DNA of 64,000 nucleotides from assembly GCA_047495785.1 (NCBI GenBank), contig JBLDXI010000009.1, positions 3,658,001 to 3,722,000 of the forward strand. The letters run 5' to 3'. The translations under genes and the position numbers were made by a program. Below are positions 29,953 to 44,213 of the stretch, in pieces. Positions within the stretch are counted from its first letter, which is position 1. Every line of letters begins with the position of its first letter. The notes beneath the pieces are model-generated. The model was not told the DNA's origin and ran no database searches. It worked only from the letters and a program-made list of their open reading frames with translations. Source of the stretch: Lepidodermella squamata (taxonomy: Eukaryota; Gastrotricha).

Positions 29953-30360
29953 TTACTCGTCGTCCTCTTCGTCGCCGTATCGCCAACCTTCAAGGTTGCC
30001 GGCGCCTGCAAACTTGCTGCGTTTTTCATCCTCGGCATCAATCAAATCGCCAGCGTCTTCGAACTTGCTCTTCGCCCGTTTATTCGCGCTTCGCTTTTCT
30101 TCCTCGGCGTCGAGTAGGTCACCGGCATCTTCGAACTTGCTCTTCGCCCGCCTGTCAACATCACCGGCGTCATCTAGTTGGCCCTTGAAGCGGCGTTTGA
30201 ATGCAACGATATCTAGAGGGTCGTAATCGATATAGCGCGGCGTTTTGGCCTGACGTTTTACTGCCGAGAGATCATCGTCTGAATCGAACATGACAGGGCT
30301 GCACTCAACAGCGAGTAGAACTGTCGCTGCTAGTAAAATGAAACATTCGATTCTAGCCAT
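29953..30360 (-). CDS. Multi-copy two-box peptide precursor (array member 26)
   Basis: 135 residues from MARIECFILLAATVLLAVEC. Four box-1 units lie in series: GQLDDAGDVDRR, SKFEDAGDLLDAEEEKR, SKFEDAGDLIDAEDEKR and SKFAGAGNLEGWRYG. Dibasic sites separate them, and the last unit runs straight into box 2. This precursor holds repeated, dibasic-framed box 1 and a terminal box 2 together, linking the multi-copy members (23) to the single-copy two-box members (13-19). Confidence 0.88.
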   Translation of the reverse strand: MARIECFILLAATVLLAVECSPVMFDSDDDLSAVKRQAKTPRYIDYDPLDIVAFKRRFKGQLDDAGDVDRRAKSKFEDAGDLLDAEEEKRSANKRAKSKFEDAGDLIDAEDEKRSKFAGAGNLEGWRYGDEEDDE

Positions 30361-30723
30361 TTTTAATCCGAGGGAACGGTCGGGATCAATCACAGTAAAA
30401 TCGGGAATATTAAAACTAAATAATCCGTATAATGACGCTGGAATTTAATTCAATCAAAAGCCGAGCGGGATGAGTGCTCCGCTTGAATATTAATCTAGAA
30501 ATTGATTTACCATTTCAGCCCACCTGCCGCCGAATCAGCAGAAAAACTCCAACGAGTTGCCTTTATTCATATTTTATCACATCAGTATGTTTACATAGGT
30601 GATTTGCGTATATCATCCCTCAGGAATTTGTAATTAATAAAACAAATTGCGCGAGTATTGTTCGACAAAAAAGTTGACCTTTACACGCAGACTAGTGTGC
30701 CGATGGATGTGATCTAATTTAAA
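30361..30723. other. Intergenic spacer
   Basis: No supported gene. Confidence 0.6.
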
Positions 30724-31044
30724 TTACTTGCCGTAAACAGGACGCAGTTTGAAGCCGCGCATAAAAGCTTCCTTCTCCATGTCACCACGCTTGATAAACA
30801 GCGCCCAGTTGCTAGCTCGCCGCCTCCGAACCAAGTTTTCATCTTCTGCGGCATCGTCATCGTTGACATTTTCAGTTGAACTGTCAGCCGACCGTTTAAT
30901 CAAGGCGAAATAAGCGTCCTGTTCTTCGCTGCTGCTGTTTCCGTCGCCTTCGTTAGAATCAGCCACGTCGACCTGCAACGGGGCGGCTTCGATGAATTCG
31001 AGGAATGCGAAGATAAAAATCGCGAAAATGCAATATTTGTTCAT
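30724..31044 (-). CDS. Amidated peptide precursor, LRPVY-amide type (array member 27)
   Basis: 106 residues; signal peptide to Ala20 (FAFLEFIEA). An acidic propeptide with a Lys-Arg site and a four-Arg run leads to ASNWALFIKR, then GDMEKEAFMRGFKLRPVYGK and stop. Gly-Lys at the very end predicts a C-terminal RPVY-amide, closely matching the RPVF-amide predicted for 10138-10320, although the two lie at opposite ends of the array. Confidence 0.82.
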   Translation of the reverse strand: MNKYCIFAIFIFAFLEFIEAAPLQVDVADSNEGDGNSSSEEQDAYFALIKRSADSSTENVNDDDAAEDENLVRRRRASNWALFIKRGDMEKEAFMRGFKLRPVYGK

Positions 31045-31545
31045 GTTTAACAGCTGATAAAAAATGTCTAAACAAATCTATTTTAAGAGTTATTTTGAAT
31101 GATCTTTTCTTGTGAATGGAAAGTTCGCGTTTACAATCGATCGATTTCCCAGGTGATGAGATCGAAGCTGGTGGGAAAACGTTAATTTCCGGAACCGCCT
31201 ACGGTGCCTTGCCTAGCTTTTGACAAAGGTAAAAACGACCTTGACATGATGCGCATGAGCTGAAAAACGTCGGAACTTGAACTAAATCGCCGGGGGAGAG
31301 GAGAAGGAAAACAGCTGAAACTCTTCTGGAAAATCGCGTGGACCACACTCTCGGTTTGATTTTTAAAATTCCAAAGGGGCTGTTATATATGCGTGCTTTT
31401 ATTACAAAATATCTACCGTGCTAGGCAATTATTGTAACAACATAAAACGCCAAAATATGTCCATTGGGTTTTTAAGGGCTGATGTGTTTTGAAAATTTCC
31501 CCCACGCGTCAGGTGGTTGGTTTTGCCGTCGGAAATTGCCAGTAA
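31045..31545. other. Intergenic spacer
   Basis: No supported gene. Confidence 0.6.
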
Positions 31546-31776
31546 TCAGCACTCATCGTCGGCGCACTCTGAGGAGGATGACGACGAGGAAGAGTCGTCC
31601 GGTATCGCGAAGGCACGTTTGATGAGCGCCAGGCGCAAATTCCCAGCCGGAGCGCGGAAACCACCGCGGCTGCGCGACGGTGCGAAATTCGCTTCGACTT
31701 GAACAAAAATCATCATTAACGAGGCAATTATCATAATTGCCGCCCATAGGTTTTTTGCCGTGCAAAATGCAGCCAT
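31546..31776 (-). CDS. Secreted precursor with Ser-rich tail (array member 28)
   Basis: 76 residues. A hydrophobic leader (AAIMIIASLMMIFVQVEA) is followed by a basic segment, GGFRAPAGNLRLALIKR, and an acidic tail with eight consecutive Ser ending ECADDEC. It is unusual in the array in having two cysteines after the leader. No box. Confidence 0.65.
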   Translation of the reverse strand: MAAFCTAKNLWAAIMIIASLMMIFVQVEANFAPSRSRGGFRAPAGNLRLALIKRAFAIPDDSSSSSSSSECADDEC

Positions 31777-32113
31777 GATTTATAGCACTCTAATTGAAAT
31801 AATGAAAAATTATGGAATTTCTCGCGCAGTTTGGCCGGCTTTAAATATGCTAATATACGCTCAAAACATCCGTTTCTGGTTCAGATTCCTGCGCCTATTG
31901 ACATAGCCGTCAATCCACATGGAAAATGGCTATTTTTGACCGGAAATAATATGTCAAATATTAGGCATTTTTGTACCTAGTCAAGGTTAGGGCGTGAAAA
32001 AAGTTGGCAATATAATAATTGAAAAACCCTCAGGCAAATAAAAATATCACGATTTTATTTTTGATATACGATTAAATACAAGCAGAATGTTGATTTTTCA
32101 ATCCATGCAATTT
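31777..32113. other. Intergenic boundary between peptide array and TIP30 cluster
   Basis: No supported gene. Confidence 0.6.
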
Positions 32114-34363
32114 TCAATTGCCGCTGTTCGCCTCGAGCGGCGGCAGGCGATTAGCCCACTCGAACATTTGAGCGATATTAAGGCGGACGGCGCCTTTTGG
32201 GGCGTCGGTCAAATCGTCGACCATCGACCGGCTGACCATTGATTTCCCGATAATCTCCACCGGTGTTGTGAATAGCGTCGGGAAACAGTAGGCTATCGGC
32301 TTCATCAGCGCCTGAAAAATATCAAATTGTCGAATTTGTTCAGGAAAAAGCGCGAGTATTGAATATAAAACTTTTCGAATTTTTCTCAAAATTGCATCCA
32401 TTTTTTCAAGTGAAGAGTGTTAAAACTGTTAATACTCCGATGAAGCTGTTTTATCGTAAAATGGGATGACTTTACATAGGTTTGGCGTTCGACCTTTGAT
32501 CAAAAATATTTGCAAATTTAATGAAAAAATAACGCTACTTGAAGTACTTCTCGCTTCTGAGATGAGTCACAAGGTAGAGTCCAGTTCGGTCTGGTTTTTA
32601 CGGTTCTCGAAACCCGGTACAAGTTCTTGTTCATTTACTCAAAAGACAGCCGTTTTGTCAGAATATTAGAAAGCTCCAATCGATGTTCTCGAATTTGCTG
32701 ACAAAAATACCTACCTTGGATAAAGTTTTCTCTAAAACTTGTCAATTTCTCTTCGAAAAATAGCAACTTTACCCGCCACAGTAGCAACTACGGAGAGATC
32801 ATTTACAATTCTCAAGCTAATCATGAATCCTTAGCGAAGTACAATGACGTAGGACCACTTCTCGAACCTTTCCATTATTGCTATTGCACACGAAATAGAT
32901 AAACTAGGTAATAGATTGTCGGGAATTATTAACAGTTTTTGCTCGTCTGATGGTAAGAAAATGTTTCTCTCCTGAGCAAAAGGCCCCGAAATGCGAGCTG
33001 AGTATCATTCTAGATCATTTAATAGTTTGCTTCTTTAGGCTTCCAATTGCTATTTTTAGCTCACCGCATTCCTGAGGGTTTTCTTATTTAAAAACAAATG
33101 AATCCTCGGCTATAATGACGTCTCCATGTCCGACGAGGAACAAGAAGAGGGCCAACAAGAGCCACTGGCTCAGCCTACCGATCAAGGGCAACCCCAACCA
33201 CAAAACCCATTGTGGCCGCACCAACAACAGCGACGGCAGGAAACAGGCTCACGAGCTAATATCTTGCATTGGCTCGCATGGTAAGGGCATGTTGGCGAGT
33301 ATAAAAATGGCTTGATTGTCGATTTGAAACTTTTGGATTCGTCTCTTGATCCCGATTTAGCTATTTTTGAGCCGGTTGATGGTCAAAAGATGGAGATGCT
33401 CAATATCATCATTGCCTTACAAATGACTTCTTCGTGAGTGAGTTGAAAAATGGCAAATCTTGTCTGAAATGGAAGTTTCCAACAGGTTGAGCGCAAATTC
33501 TGCGCGACGCTTCTAAGCCCATTACGAAACGCCCTATTAGCTTTGACGGTCATAACATTACCCAAGGTACTCGAGTGGCAACTGGCAAGGGTGGATCCCA
33601 ACACCCAATAGTGTCAAGTTTTGGAAGTTCTGGTTTTCGCCGACGTTAACTCCAGATTCGTCGAAGCCCAAGACAATACCCTACGGAGAGATGCTCAACT
33701 GAAAACTGAAATTGACCAATTCAATTGTTTCGAGAAAAATTATTCAATTTCTAGTCTGCACTACCATTTAATAAATTGGCTGGTGTAAATTAAAAAATGT
33801 TTGAAGCTTCATACCCGAAAGCAGCTTTCAGCTGAGCGGCTTTCAGCTCGATCGACCATTATCAAACCGGGTCGATAGATCGAGACGCGATCGAAACCGG
33901 CGTTCACAGCAAATTCCTCTGTAATCCATTTCGTATTCAGGTACAAATTACTGCTAGCTCCTGCCCCGGCTGATGAACACAGGTGATAGTGCTTGCAGCC
34001 ACCGGCTTTCGCCAACTCAGCTACTTTGTTAGTGTAGTCACGATCCACCCTAATAAACAACAAATTTTGAAAAAAGTTCTTGAAAAATTTGAATGATTTT
34101 TACTTGAGAAAAGCTTCTACGCCATGTTTTGACCGAGTTGTTCCCAAACAACAGAAGCCTTGATCGAACCCAGAAAAATCGCTTTTATAGTCGTCTAATT
34201 TGTCGAAATCGATGACTTTGTATTCGACCCCAGGCGGCGGATTCGCTTCACCGGGTTTACGGCCGATCAAAACCAGTCGTTTGAATCGCTTCCGAGCTAT
34301 CAGCTCCTTCACTACTGCTTTGCCAGACTCGCCGGTGTAACCGATCACAAAAGCAGAGCTCAT
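32114..34363 (-). CDS. HTATIP2/TIP30-like short-chain reductase, paralogue A
   Basis: Three exons, 34363-34104, 34049-33815 and 32311-32114, give 230 residues. The NAD(P)-binding GYTGESG follows the start; [33 protein letters not shown] and YRPG are signature stretches of the TIP30/HTATIP2 oxidoreductase family. The active-site pattern YLNTK (Y-x3-K) is intact. Exon lengths are identical to paralogue B. Intron 2 is 1.5 kb because it carries retroelement-like sequence. Human HTATIP2 is a cytosolic/nuclear regulator with an NADPH-binding fold; the role here is unknown. Confidence 0.85.
33060..33770 (+). mobile_element. Retroelement-like remnant in intron 2 of paralogue A
   Basis: Broken plus-strand reading frames: a Gln/Glu-rich stretch (MSDEEQEEGQQEPLAQPTDQ) and later VLVFADVNSRFVEAQDN. 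Opposite in orientation to the host gene and placed like the gag fragments in paralogue B. Family not assignable by eye. Confidence 0.4.
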
Positions 34364-34485
34364 TCTCTAACAATTCTACTTGAATTTAATCAAAATTAAA
34401 AGAATTAAACAATCAAAATTTAAATAGTTTATTTTGTTTTGTCAAAATCACTGAGCTTAAATTTGAAAGTGAGTCTTTTGAACAG

Positions 34486-37781
<3,296 letters not shown>

Positions 37782-37940
37782 TGTTACACAAAAAATCTAG
37801 AAAAATTTAAACAAATTATAGCGCGCACGACTTTTAATATGGGGCTCTTTCAAGCAAGAAAAGCATCAATAATCAACATCAAAAAAGCACGAAATGTCAA
37901 CGCTTATAATATCAAAGTTTTCATTTTTTTCCAATTTGCA

Positions 37941-40900
37941 TCATTGAGCCGAAGTGCCCTCGCTATCCAAGCTTTTCGAGTATTTCAACATGTCGGCAAT
38001 ATTGAGGCGCATTACTTCAGGTTCCGGAGCATCAGGCAGCATTGAGCGGGCAACCATAGCTCGGGCAATATCGCTGGCTTTCGTAGTAATAAAAGTCGGA
38101 AAAAGTCGATCTGATAGCTTGAATAAGGGCTGAAAATTGAGAAAAAATTGAGAATAATTGAGATATTTTGTAAGAATTTCTCGTACCTTAATTAGCCATA
38201 CACCGGGTGCTTCTTGTTTTCGGTCAGATAGGATGAAGCCAGGCTGGTAAATTGAGACCCTATTGAATCCGGCAGCAATAACACCCTCCTCAGCTTCGTA
38301 TTTCGTGCGAAGATATAAACTTGACGAATCTTTGCTGGTTTTTCCGGCTGTGATCAAGTGCAGGTGCTTTGTGCCACCCTGACTGGCTAATTGAGCAATT
38401 TTGACTGTTGCATCCCGATCAATTCTAAAAATGAAACGAAAATTGATATAAAAAAGAGAAGATGCTCGTAACTAAAATTTTAATCTCAATTGGACACATG
38501 TATCGTGAGATTTCCCTTTTTCAGCTAAAAAATAAATCTTTGCTCGTTCCTCTTCGGCTGGAATTTGCCTTTACTCACTTACTGACTTCACGCGCTACAA
38601 ATACGCTTTCTACACTGTAACCGGTATTAACAAGGACGGCGTGAAGATGCCCTTGTTTTCGGAATTTTCGCCAAAAAACGACTATGCCATCCTTGCGGCA
38701 CTGATGAATTCTCGCAAGTCACAAGGCTTCGAAGTCACATGATTTCGAAGTTATTGCCATATTTTGAAATTCAAGCCCATCACGTCGTGGCTAATCGCAA
38801 ATCGTCCCATCTTCTTGAACTCGTCTTAAATAAATCAGCCAAATCAGTTTACTTACCAAGCCTTTTTATCGGAGGTTTACAGACTTGTTAGCAGTTTCCA
38901 GCATCTCATTCGAGTGCCAACATTCAAGCCGCAAGATTACCCTGATGAGCCATCGAAATCTTAGCTGTGCAATATTGCGGAAACTATTTGCCTATGCCCG
39001 GCGAATCGCCTCGAAAATTAGAAAATTTCCGAATGAAGATGTTACACCTCGCAGAATGCTTGCGGACCTAATCACCGCCGACTCGACTATTTCGATTGAA
39101 GACGGTCAAGTTGAGACTTGGATTATCTTGGACGACAATTTACTGTTTTCGAACGGCGAGTTTCGCCCTTGCTCTTCAGCAAAGTATTTGTGTATTGCCA
39201 GCCAGGAGTTGTCAGCCCTAGGCGATCCTTAGCCAAACTAGTTCAATTCTGTTTGTTGGTCGTGGCTACTGGGTCATTGTGTATAGATCGAAGCTAATCC
39301 CGGGCTATCAGTCGCTGAATTGTCACGGCTGTCTGAGATGGCGGCAAATTCGGCATTTTTGTAAGAAAAATGAGGAAATATGACGAGGTGTCTTACAACA
39401 TTCGCATGGGAGAAGACGAATTAATCTCAAATATCCTGGCCGCTATGTTGTGAGAACGTCTCTTTGGCACTCCTTATCGAAAAGAATAAGGAACTAATAG
39501 CTCATGAAAATAAAGATACTCTCCAAGTAGCCACTCACCACTCAGAGCTGGCAATAATAGCGGCGGCATCTAGAATGTTAAATTCGCCCAACGTGATTTT
39601 TTAATTGTGAATGGGCCTCATCAAAGCAAACATTCTTTAAAAACGAAAATAATAGTTATATTCTTGCTTCATCTTTCAGACGTGAAAGGGCCAGCAGTTC
39701 CACAATGCCTGTGCGCCGTCGGCTTGTCATGCCAAGCGATGACACTTCTGCTACAGCTTCTAAAGCTGAATCTGGCAATCCTATTGACAATCCAAGCTGT
39801 TCACATGTGCCCCTGCGTTGTCTCGGTCCTATAAAGCGCAAGATTTTGGACGTAGCGCCCTCCCGCCCCGCTTCCCAACCGGCAAGTGGGCCTAAAAAGG
39901 CTATGGTGGTAAAGCCTGCAGCAGCTTTCAAGAAGGCGAGAAACAATACGGCATCAAATGCGACTGCCACTGCCAAGGCTGCTAGCGCGACGAAGGATGA
40001 CGATAAAGTTTGCAAAGGGTGCAGCGCCAAGTGGCCGGGCTTCAAGAAGGGGAAGCCGGCGTGGGGTGGGTGCAGCGGATGCGGATGGTGTTGCGGTACT
40101 TGCTTTCCTGAGAATCGCAAAAAATGCCTGGAATGCCTGGAATGCCTGCGAAAGTTGCCATTTTCGACATGACAGAATAGGTCCTCGAATTATTCAATAA
40201 CAATTCATTACGATGATATACGCTGTTATGCTCAAATCATGTTTCCCTGTGTGTGAATAAGGCGTGACTCCAAACTGACTCTATATCTGACTCCCATCAG
40301 GAATTTTGACCACCCGTTTAAGTTGAATTGGATGAATGATTATTTTTCTGGAAACGAGTTATCGACGGCTGCCAATAGGTTGATCAATGTTCAAGTCAAA
40401 CAAAGTGCGCGAATTTGAATACGCTGATGGTCTCATTTTCGCGATACGTGTTTGCTAGCTCTCCTACGATGTATTATAGCTTCGATTCAACAACCATTGT
40501 TAGGGCTGCCTGCGATTGCAAACGGGGCGTAGTGGTGTGACGTTCGAATTTTCGATTTCTGATTATCTCCCCAACCCAACTGAACAATCTGATTTTGACC
40601 CAGTACCGGGCAAACTTCTAAATTAGAATTCTTTGAAATTTTCACCAGATCCAGTTGGTAAAGTTTCGACTCCTATTGCGGTCATTTCCGCTTGCCATAT
40701 TCGTTTACCGCCTTTTACCTACTGAGCGTGTGGTGAATGTGGATGTTGCGTTCTCAGCTCCTTTGGCTACGGAATCTATTTTCGAGCCGACTGATGTCCT
40801 TTCTGTGGAGAATCTGTTTTTCCGATCGTCAGCGGCTATTGTAAAAAAGATTGGTAGAACTATTCTGGCGAAGCCACCTGTTGATCACTGTGTTTGAAAT

Positions 40901-42325
40901 TGGCGGTTGACCGTGACCTGATAAATATGTGGAAGTTTAGTGTAGCGCCAATTGGCGAATGATGATTGGCCCAACACCCATATAAGAAAACTTGTAAATA
41001 ATGTGTAAGGGGAGAAGATTTGAGAGAAATAAACTAGAGATTGTTATCAACGTGTTGTGTGTGCCAGTAGAGATACTAGCATTGGTCTTCTCGCCACAAC
41101 TATTCCTGTTGAGCTATTATTTGTTTCGCTAATTTGTCGAGTCGTGAGGTTATTCTTCCTCGGGGTCCTCCCTTGTGACATTATTTCCTCTTGTTTCCCC
41201 TTTCGCTGTAAATAGTTTACTTTTCCTTGTTATAGTTCAGCCCTACTTGCCAACTTCTCTGAAAAATCTGCTGAAGGTGAAGATGAAGCGAGCGTTGTAG
41301 CTGAGGAGTCAAACGAGACTTCCTTCGAAGGGGGCCGTATGCAGCCGAAAACATCAGTCCCACACAGTCTGATTTTTCCTTTGAGGTGAATTCTTAAATC
41401 AACCTGTAGGATTTGATTGAGCAATAGTTGATTGTTAAGGTCTTTCGAGCTGTGTCTTTCGAGCTTGCAGAGGGAATATGGGGTCATAATAACCTAGCGT
41501 CGCCAAATTTGCCAGGTGAAAATTTTGATGGAAGCGATGCTGCTAGAGCGAAATTCTGCTACGAATGCTAGCGCATCCTTAAAGCAAAATCACCATTTCG
41601 TTCAGCCACGACGCATCCACATCCGCTTTGGAGCGAATGCGCCTCTTCTCCAAATTATTTGCCTACTGATAACATGAAAACGCGTCTCATCGCGTTAATT
41701 CGTGATTTAAAGACGCTTTTGATTTTGACGGGGTTTCGGGTCGGACAAACGCCATCAAATACGCTATTAATACTGGAGATGCTCTTCCTTCTCGCTAACC
41801 TCCGCGTCGTTATGCGCGAAAAATTCGCCGATTTATCAGAGAAGAATTGGAAAAAATGGTCGAACATCTTTTTATGCATATTTAGTTAACCTTACCCCAT
41901 CGTAAATTATCAATGCAAAGAAACTATAACACTTTCCCATCCATGCCGGACTAGTGCAGTTTGTACTTCTAATTACTCTGTATGTACGAGCAGTTATTCC
42001 GAAATCATATTTTTTACGTTTAAATTCGAAATTAAATTATTAAATTGAATTAAATTATGACTCACTTGACAAAAGCTTCGCGCCCTTGGGTGCTGATCCA
42101 GGCTCCGAGACAGCAGAAAGCCTGATCGAAACCGGCAAAATCTGACACGTGCTTGTCGAGATCGTCGAAATTGACCACTTTGCTCTCGGCCCCAGCCGGC
42201 AGTTCGCCTTCATACGGTCTCCGGCCGATCAAAACTAAGCGCTGAAAACGCTTTCGAGCCAACAATTCTTTGACGAGCAATTTACCAGACTCCCCGGTAT
42301 AGCCAACAATAAACGCGGAAGACAT
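37941..42325 (-). CDS. HTATIP2/TIP30-like short-chain reductase, paralogue C
   Basis: Exons 42325-42066, 38424-38187 and 38129-37941 join in phase to 228 residues. GYTGESG, FDQAFCCLG, IDRDATVKIAQLASQGG, YLRTK (catalytic Y-x3-K) and YQPGFI are present. Exon 1 has exactly the length of exon 1 in A and B, and the intron positions are conserved. Intron 1 is 3.6 kb and full of retroelement pieces on the opposite strand; the join over this distance is inferred from matching phase and family homology. Confidence 0.75.
39705..40172 (+). CDS. Cys-rich basic protein frame, probably transposon-derived
   Basis: 155 codons, Lys/Ala-rich, then a Cys cluster: CKGC-x14-CSGCGWCCGTC-x6-CLECLECL. The spacing recalls PHD- or zinc-ribbon-like ends of some transposases, but no family is certain. 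It lies inside intron 1 of paralogue C, opposite strand. The ATG at 39705 is the first before the basic region. Confidence 0.35.
   Translation: MPVRRRLVMPSDDTSATASKAESGNPIDNPSCSHVPLRCLGPIKRKILDVAPSRPASQPASGPKKAMVVKPAAAFKKARNNTASNATATAKAASATKDDDKVCKGCSAKWPGFKKGKPAWGGCSGCGWCCGTCFPENRKKCLECLECLRKLPFST
40640..41090 (+). mobile_element. Possible LTR-element 3' end and LTR
   Basis: A short frame ends AKPPVDHCV at 40897. The following 190 bp have promoter-like CATATAAGAAAAC near 40978 and AATAAAC near 41027, as expected of an LTR. No second LTR was found, so this is tentative. Confidence 0.35.
41720..41882 (+). mobile_element. Ty3/gypsy-type pol fragment
   Basis: One frame reads YAINTGDALPSR, a stop, then PPRRYARKIRRFIREELEKM, the characteristic TGDAPPxRxxPRR...EExxKML entry into the reverse transcriptase of Ty3/gypsy elements. 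Truncated and interrupted, within intron 1 of paralogue C. Confidence 0.55.
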
Positions 42326-42504
42326 TATGATAAAATTTCGAATTTCTAAATAATATATGGTATATATGATTATTTATTCGGATAAAATATTAAACAAAGA
42401 TAAATAATTTTAAAATATTGATTGTAAATTTTTCACAAATAACATTAGCACCAGCAATAAAATTGTCATGTTATTTTGCACAACCTCAAAAATTCAGCAC
42501 TCAG

Positions 42505-43158
42505 TTATTTTTTCAGCTCATTAAAATTGCTAAGCATTTCACGTGGTTCCAATACCTTGAGACCGGGTTCAGTTGCTCTCGTCCTAGCCAGCATGTTTTT
42601 CATCAAAACAGAGAACGGCGTCGTCATGCGGGACGGTAAGCAAAAATCCACGCCGATGAAAACCGTTCGCATAATTTTACTGCGTAAATTATCCAGCGGT
42701 TTATCGAACAAAATATAGCCAGGTCGGTAGATGGACAGCTGTTCGAATCCTAATTTCTTCACAGCCTCCTCAACTTCGCCTTTAATTCGCCAGTAAAACG
42801 TGCCTGATTGGGTGTTAGCCCCCTGAGCTGTGACCAGGTGGAAATGCTTCGTACCGGCTTTTTTCGCCATTTCAGCAATGTTGGTCACGAGATCACGGTC
42901 GATTTTTACGAATTCCTCACGGCCCATTCGAGTCGTTGTACCAAGCGAACAGAAACCTTGCTCGAAGCCGTGAAAATCTTCCTCTTTCAACGCGTCGAAA
43001 TTGACGACTTTGCACTCGAATTCCGGGCCATATTCGCTGCTGTTGACTGGCTTACGGCCGATGAGAACGACTTTAAGGAAGCGCTTTTCGGCCGCCAACT
43101 CGCGGCAAAGCGCCTGGCCAGTTTTGCCGGTGTGACCGACGACGAAAGCAGCAGACAT
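42505..43158 (-). CDS. HTATIP2/TIP30-like short-chain reductase, paralogue D (intronless)
   Basis: A single uninterrupted frame of 217 residues from MSAAFVVGHTGKTGQ (a Met three codons earlier is also possible). The cofactor motif GHTGKTG, GFEQGFCSLGTT, KIDRDLVTNIAEMAKKAG, YWRIK (Y-x3-K) and YRPGYI are intact. It lacks both introns found in A-C and the one in E, so it lost them or arose by retrocopying. Closest to paralogue E in sequence. Confidence 0.85.
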   Translation of the reverse strand: MSAAFVVGHTGKTGQALCRELAAEKRFLKVVLIGRKPVNSSEYGPEFECKVVNFDALKEEDFHGFEQGFCSLGTTTRMGREEFVKIDRDLVTNIAEMAKKAGTKHFHLVTAQGANTQSGTFYWRIKGEVEEAVKKLGFEQLSIYRPGYILFDKPLDNLRSKIMRTVFIGVDFCLPSRMTTPFSVLMKNMLARTRATEPGLKVLEPREMLSNFNELKK

Positions 43159-43509
43159 TTTAATCAAATTAAAAAATGGCCCTAAAAAATATGAATTTCA
43201 AATTGATTTTTGTATAACAATTTTTGACCCACAATATTGTAGAATTTTATGGACTATTAGAAATGGGTGATAAGAAAACCGTTATTTGGCCAAGTTGATA
43301 AGGGCTGAACTACTCAAAATGTGGTTTCCCAGCTGTTTTCTAGTGATATGGGCCCTTCAAAAAATTTCGAGAAAAATCGTTTTCAAACATCAAAATAATA
43401 TTTATTGCAAACAACACTGACCAGCGAATAGCGACTGAGAACTGAGAAATGGCAGGGAGACAAAGATTAAAGCACTCGTTTTTACATGCAAAAATATGTT
43501 TTTTGGCGG

Positions 43510-44213
43510 CTATTGACCTGATGCTTTTGATAACCTCAACATGTCCTGCGTTTCCAGAATTACAGCACCTGGCGTGTTATCCCTTGTTCGCGCCAACATT
43601 GCCGCAATCATAACGCTGATAGGCGTCGTAATTTTTGACGGGCATAGGAATTCAATCGGCCTGAATAAGGCCTGAGCCATTCCTAATCGGCAGTCGTTCT
43701 CAGCGCTGGGGTATAAAATCATGCCTGGTCTGTAGATAGTCAGCTGTTCGAAGCCTAGATTTCGAGCCGCGGCTTCACTCTCGTACTTCATGCTCAAACC
43801 GAACATCCACGAGTCGGGTTTTGTGCCGGCTGATGTTACCAGGTGAAAATGCTTACAGCCGCCTTGCTTAGCCGCCTCTGCTACCCGGATAACAGTGTCT
43901 CGATCAATTCTTCAGAAAAAAAATTGATAAAATTATTATTCAAGAAGTTTGACCAATCTTACGTTCTATACGCATCAGTGCCTTGACTTACAGTAGCACC
44001 AAGCGAGCAGAAACCTTGTTCGAAACCCTCGAAATCTTCCGGCTTCAGGTTTTCAAAGTCGACGACCTTGCATTCGAATTCGGGTCCGAATTGAGACGGG
44101 TCGACTTGTTTTCGGCCAATCAAAACAACGCGTGAGAATCGTTTCTGGGCGGCCAATTCCCTAGATAGAGTCCGTCCGGTTTTACCCGTATGACCAACAA
44201 CGAAAGCTGACAT
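43510..44213 (-). CDS. HTATIP2/TIP30-like protein, paralogue E, catalytic Tyr lost
   Basis: Exons 44213-43963 and 43909-43510, 216 residues. GHTGKTG, FEQGFCSLGATVS, IDRDTVIRVAEAAKQGGCKH and YRPGMI mark the family. Aligned to paralogue D (FYWRIKGE), this protein reads FGLSMKYE, so the active-site Tyr is Gly while the Lys stays; reductase activity is doubtful. An in-frame upstream Met at 44294 would add a 27-residue hydrophobic leader (FLLLIVIIFSSAFLYSII), giving a membrane or secretory isoform. The Met at 44213 matches the start of the paralogues and is preferred. Confidence 0.82.

Noticed and set aside
32400-33780. Considered as the end of one TIP30 gene and start of another
   Set aside because: The exon at 32311-32114 has the phase and length of exon 3 in paralogue B, so it is best read as exon 3 of paralogue A after a long intron.
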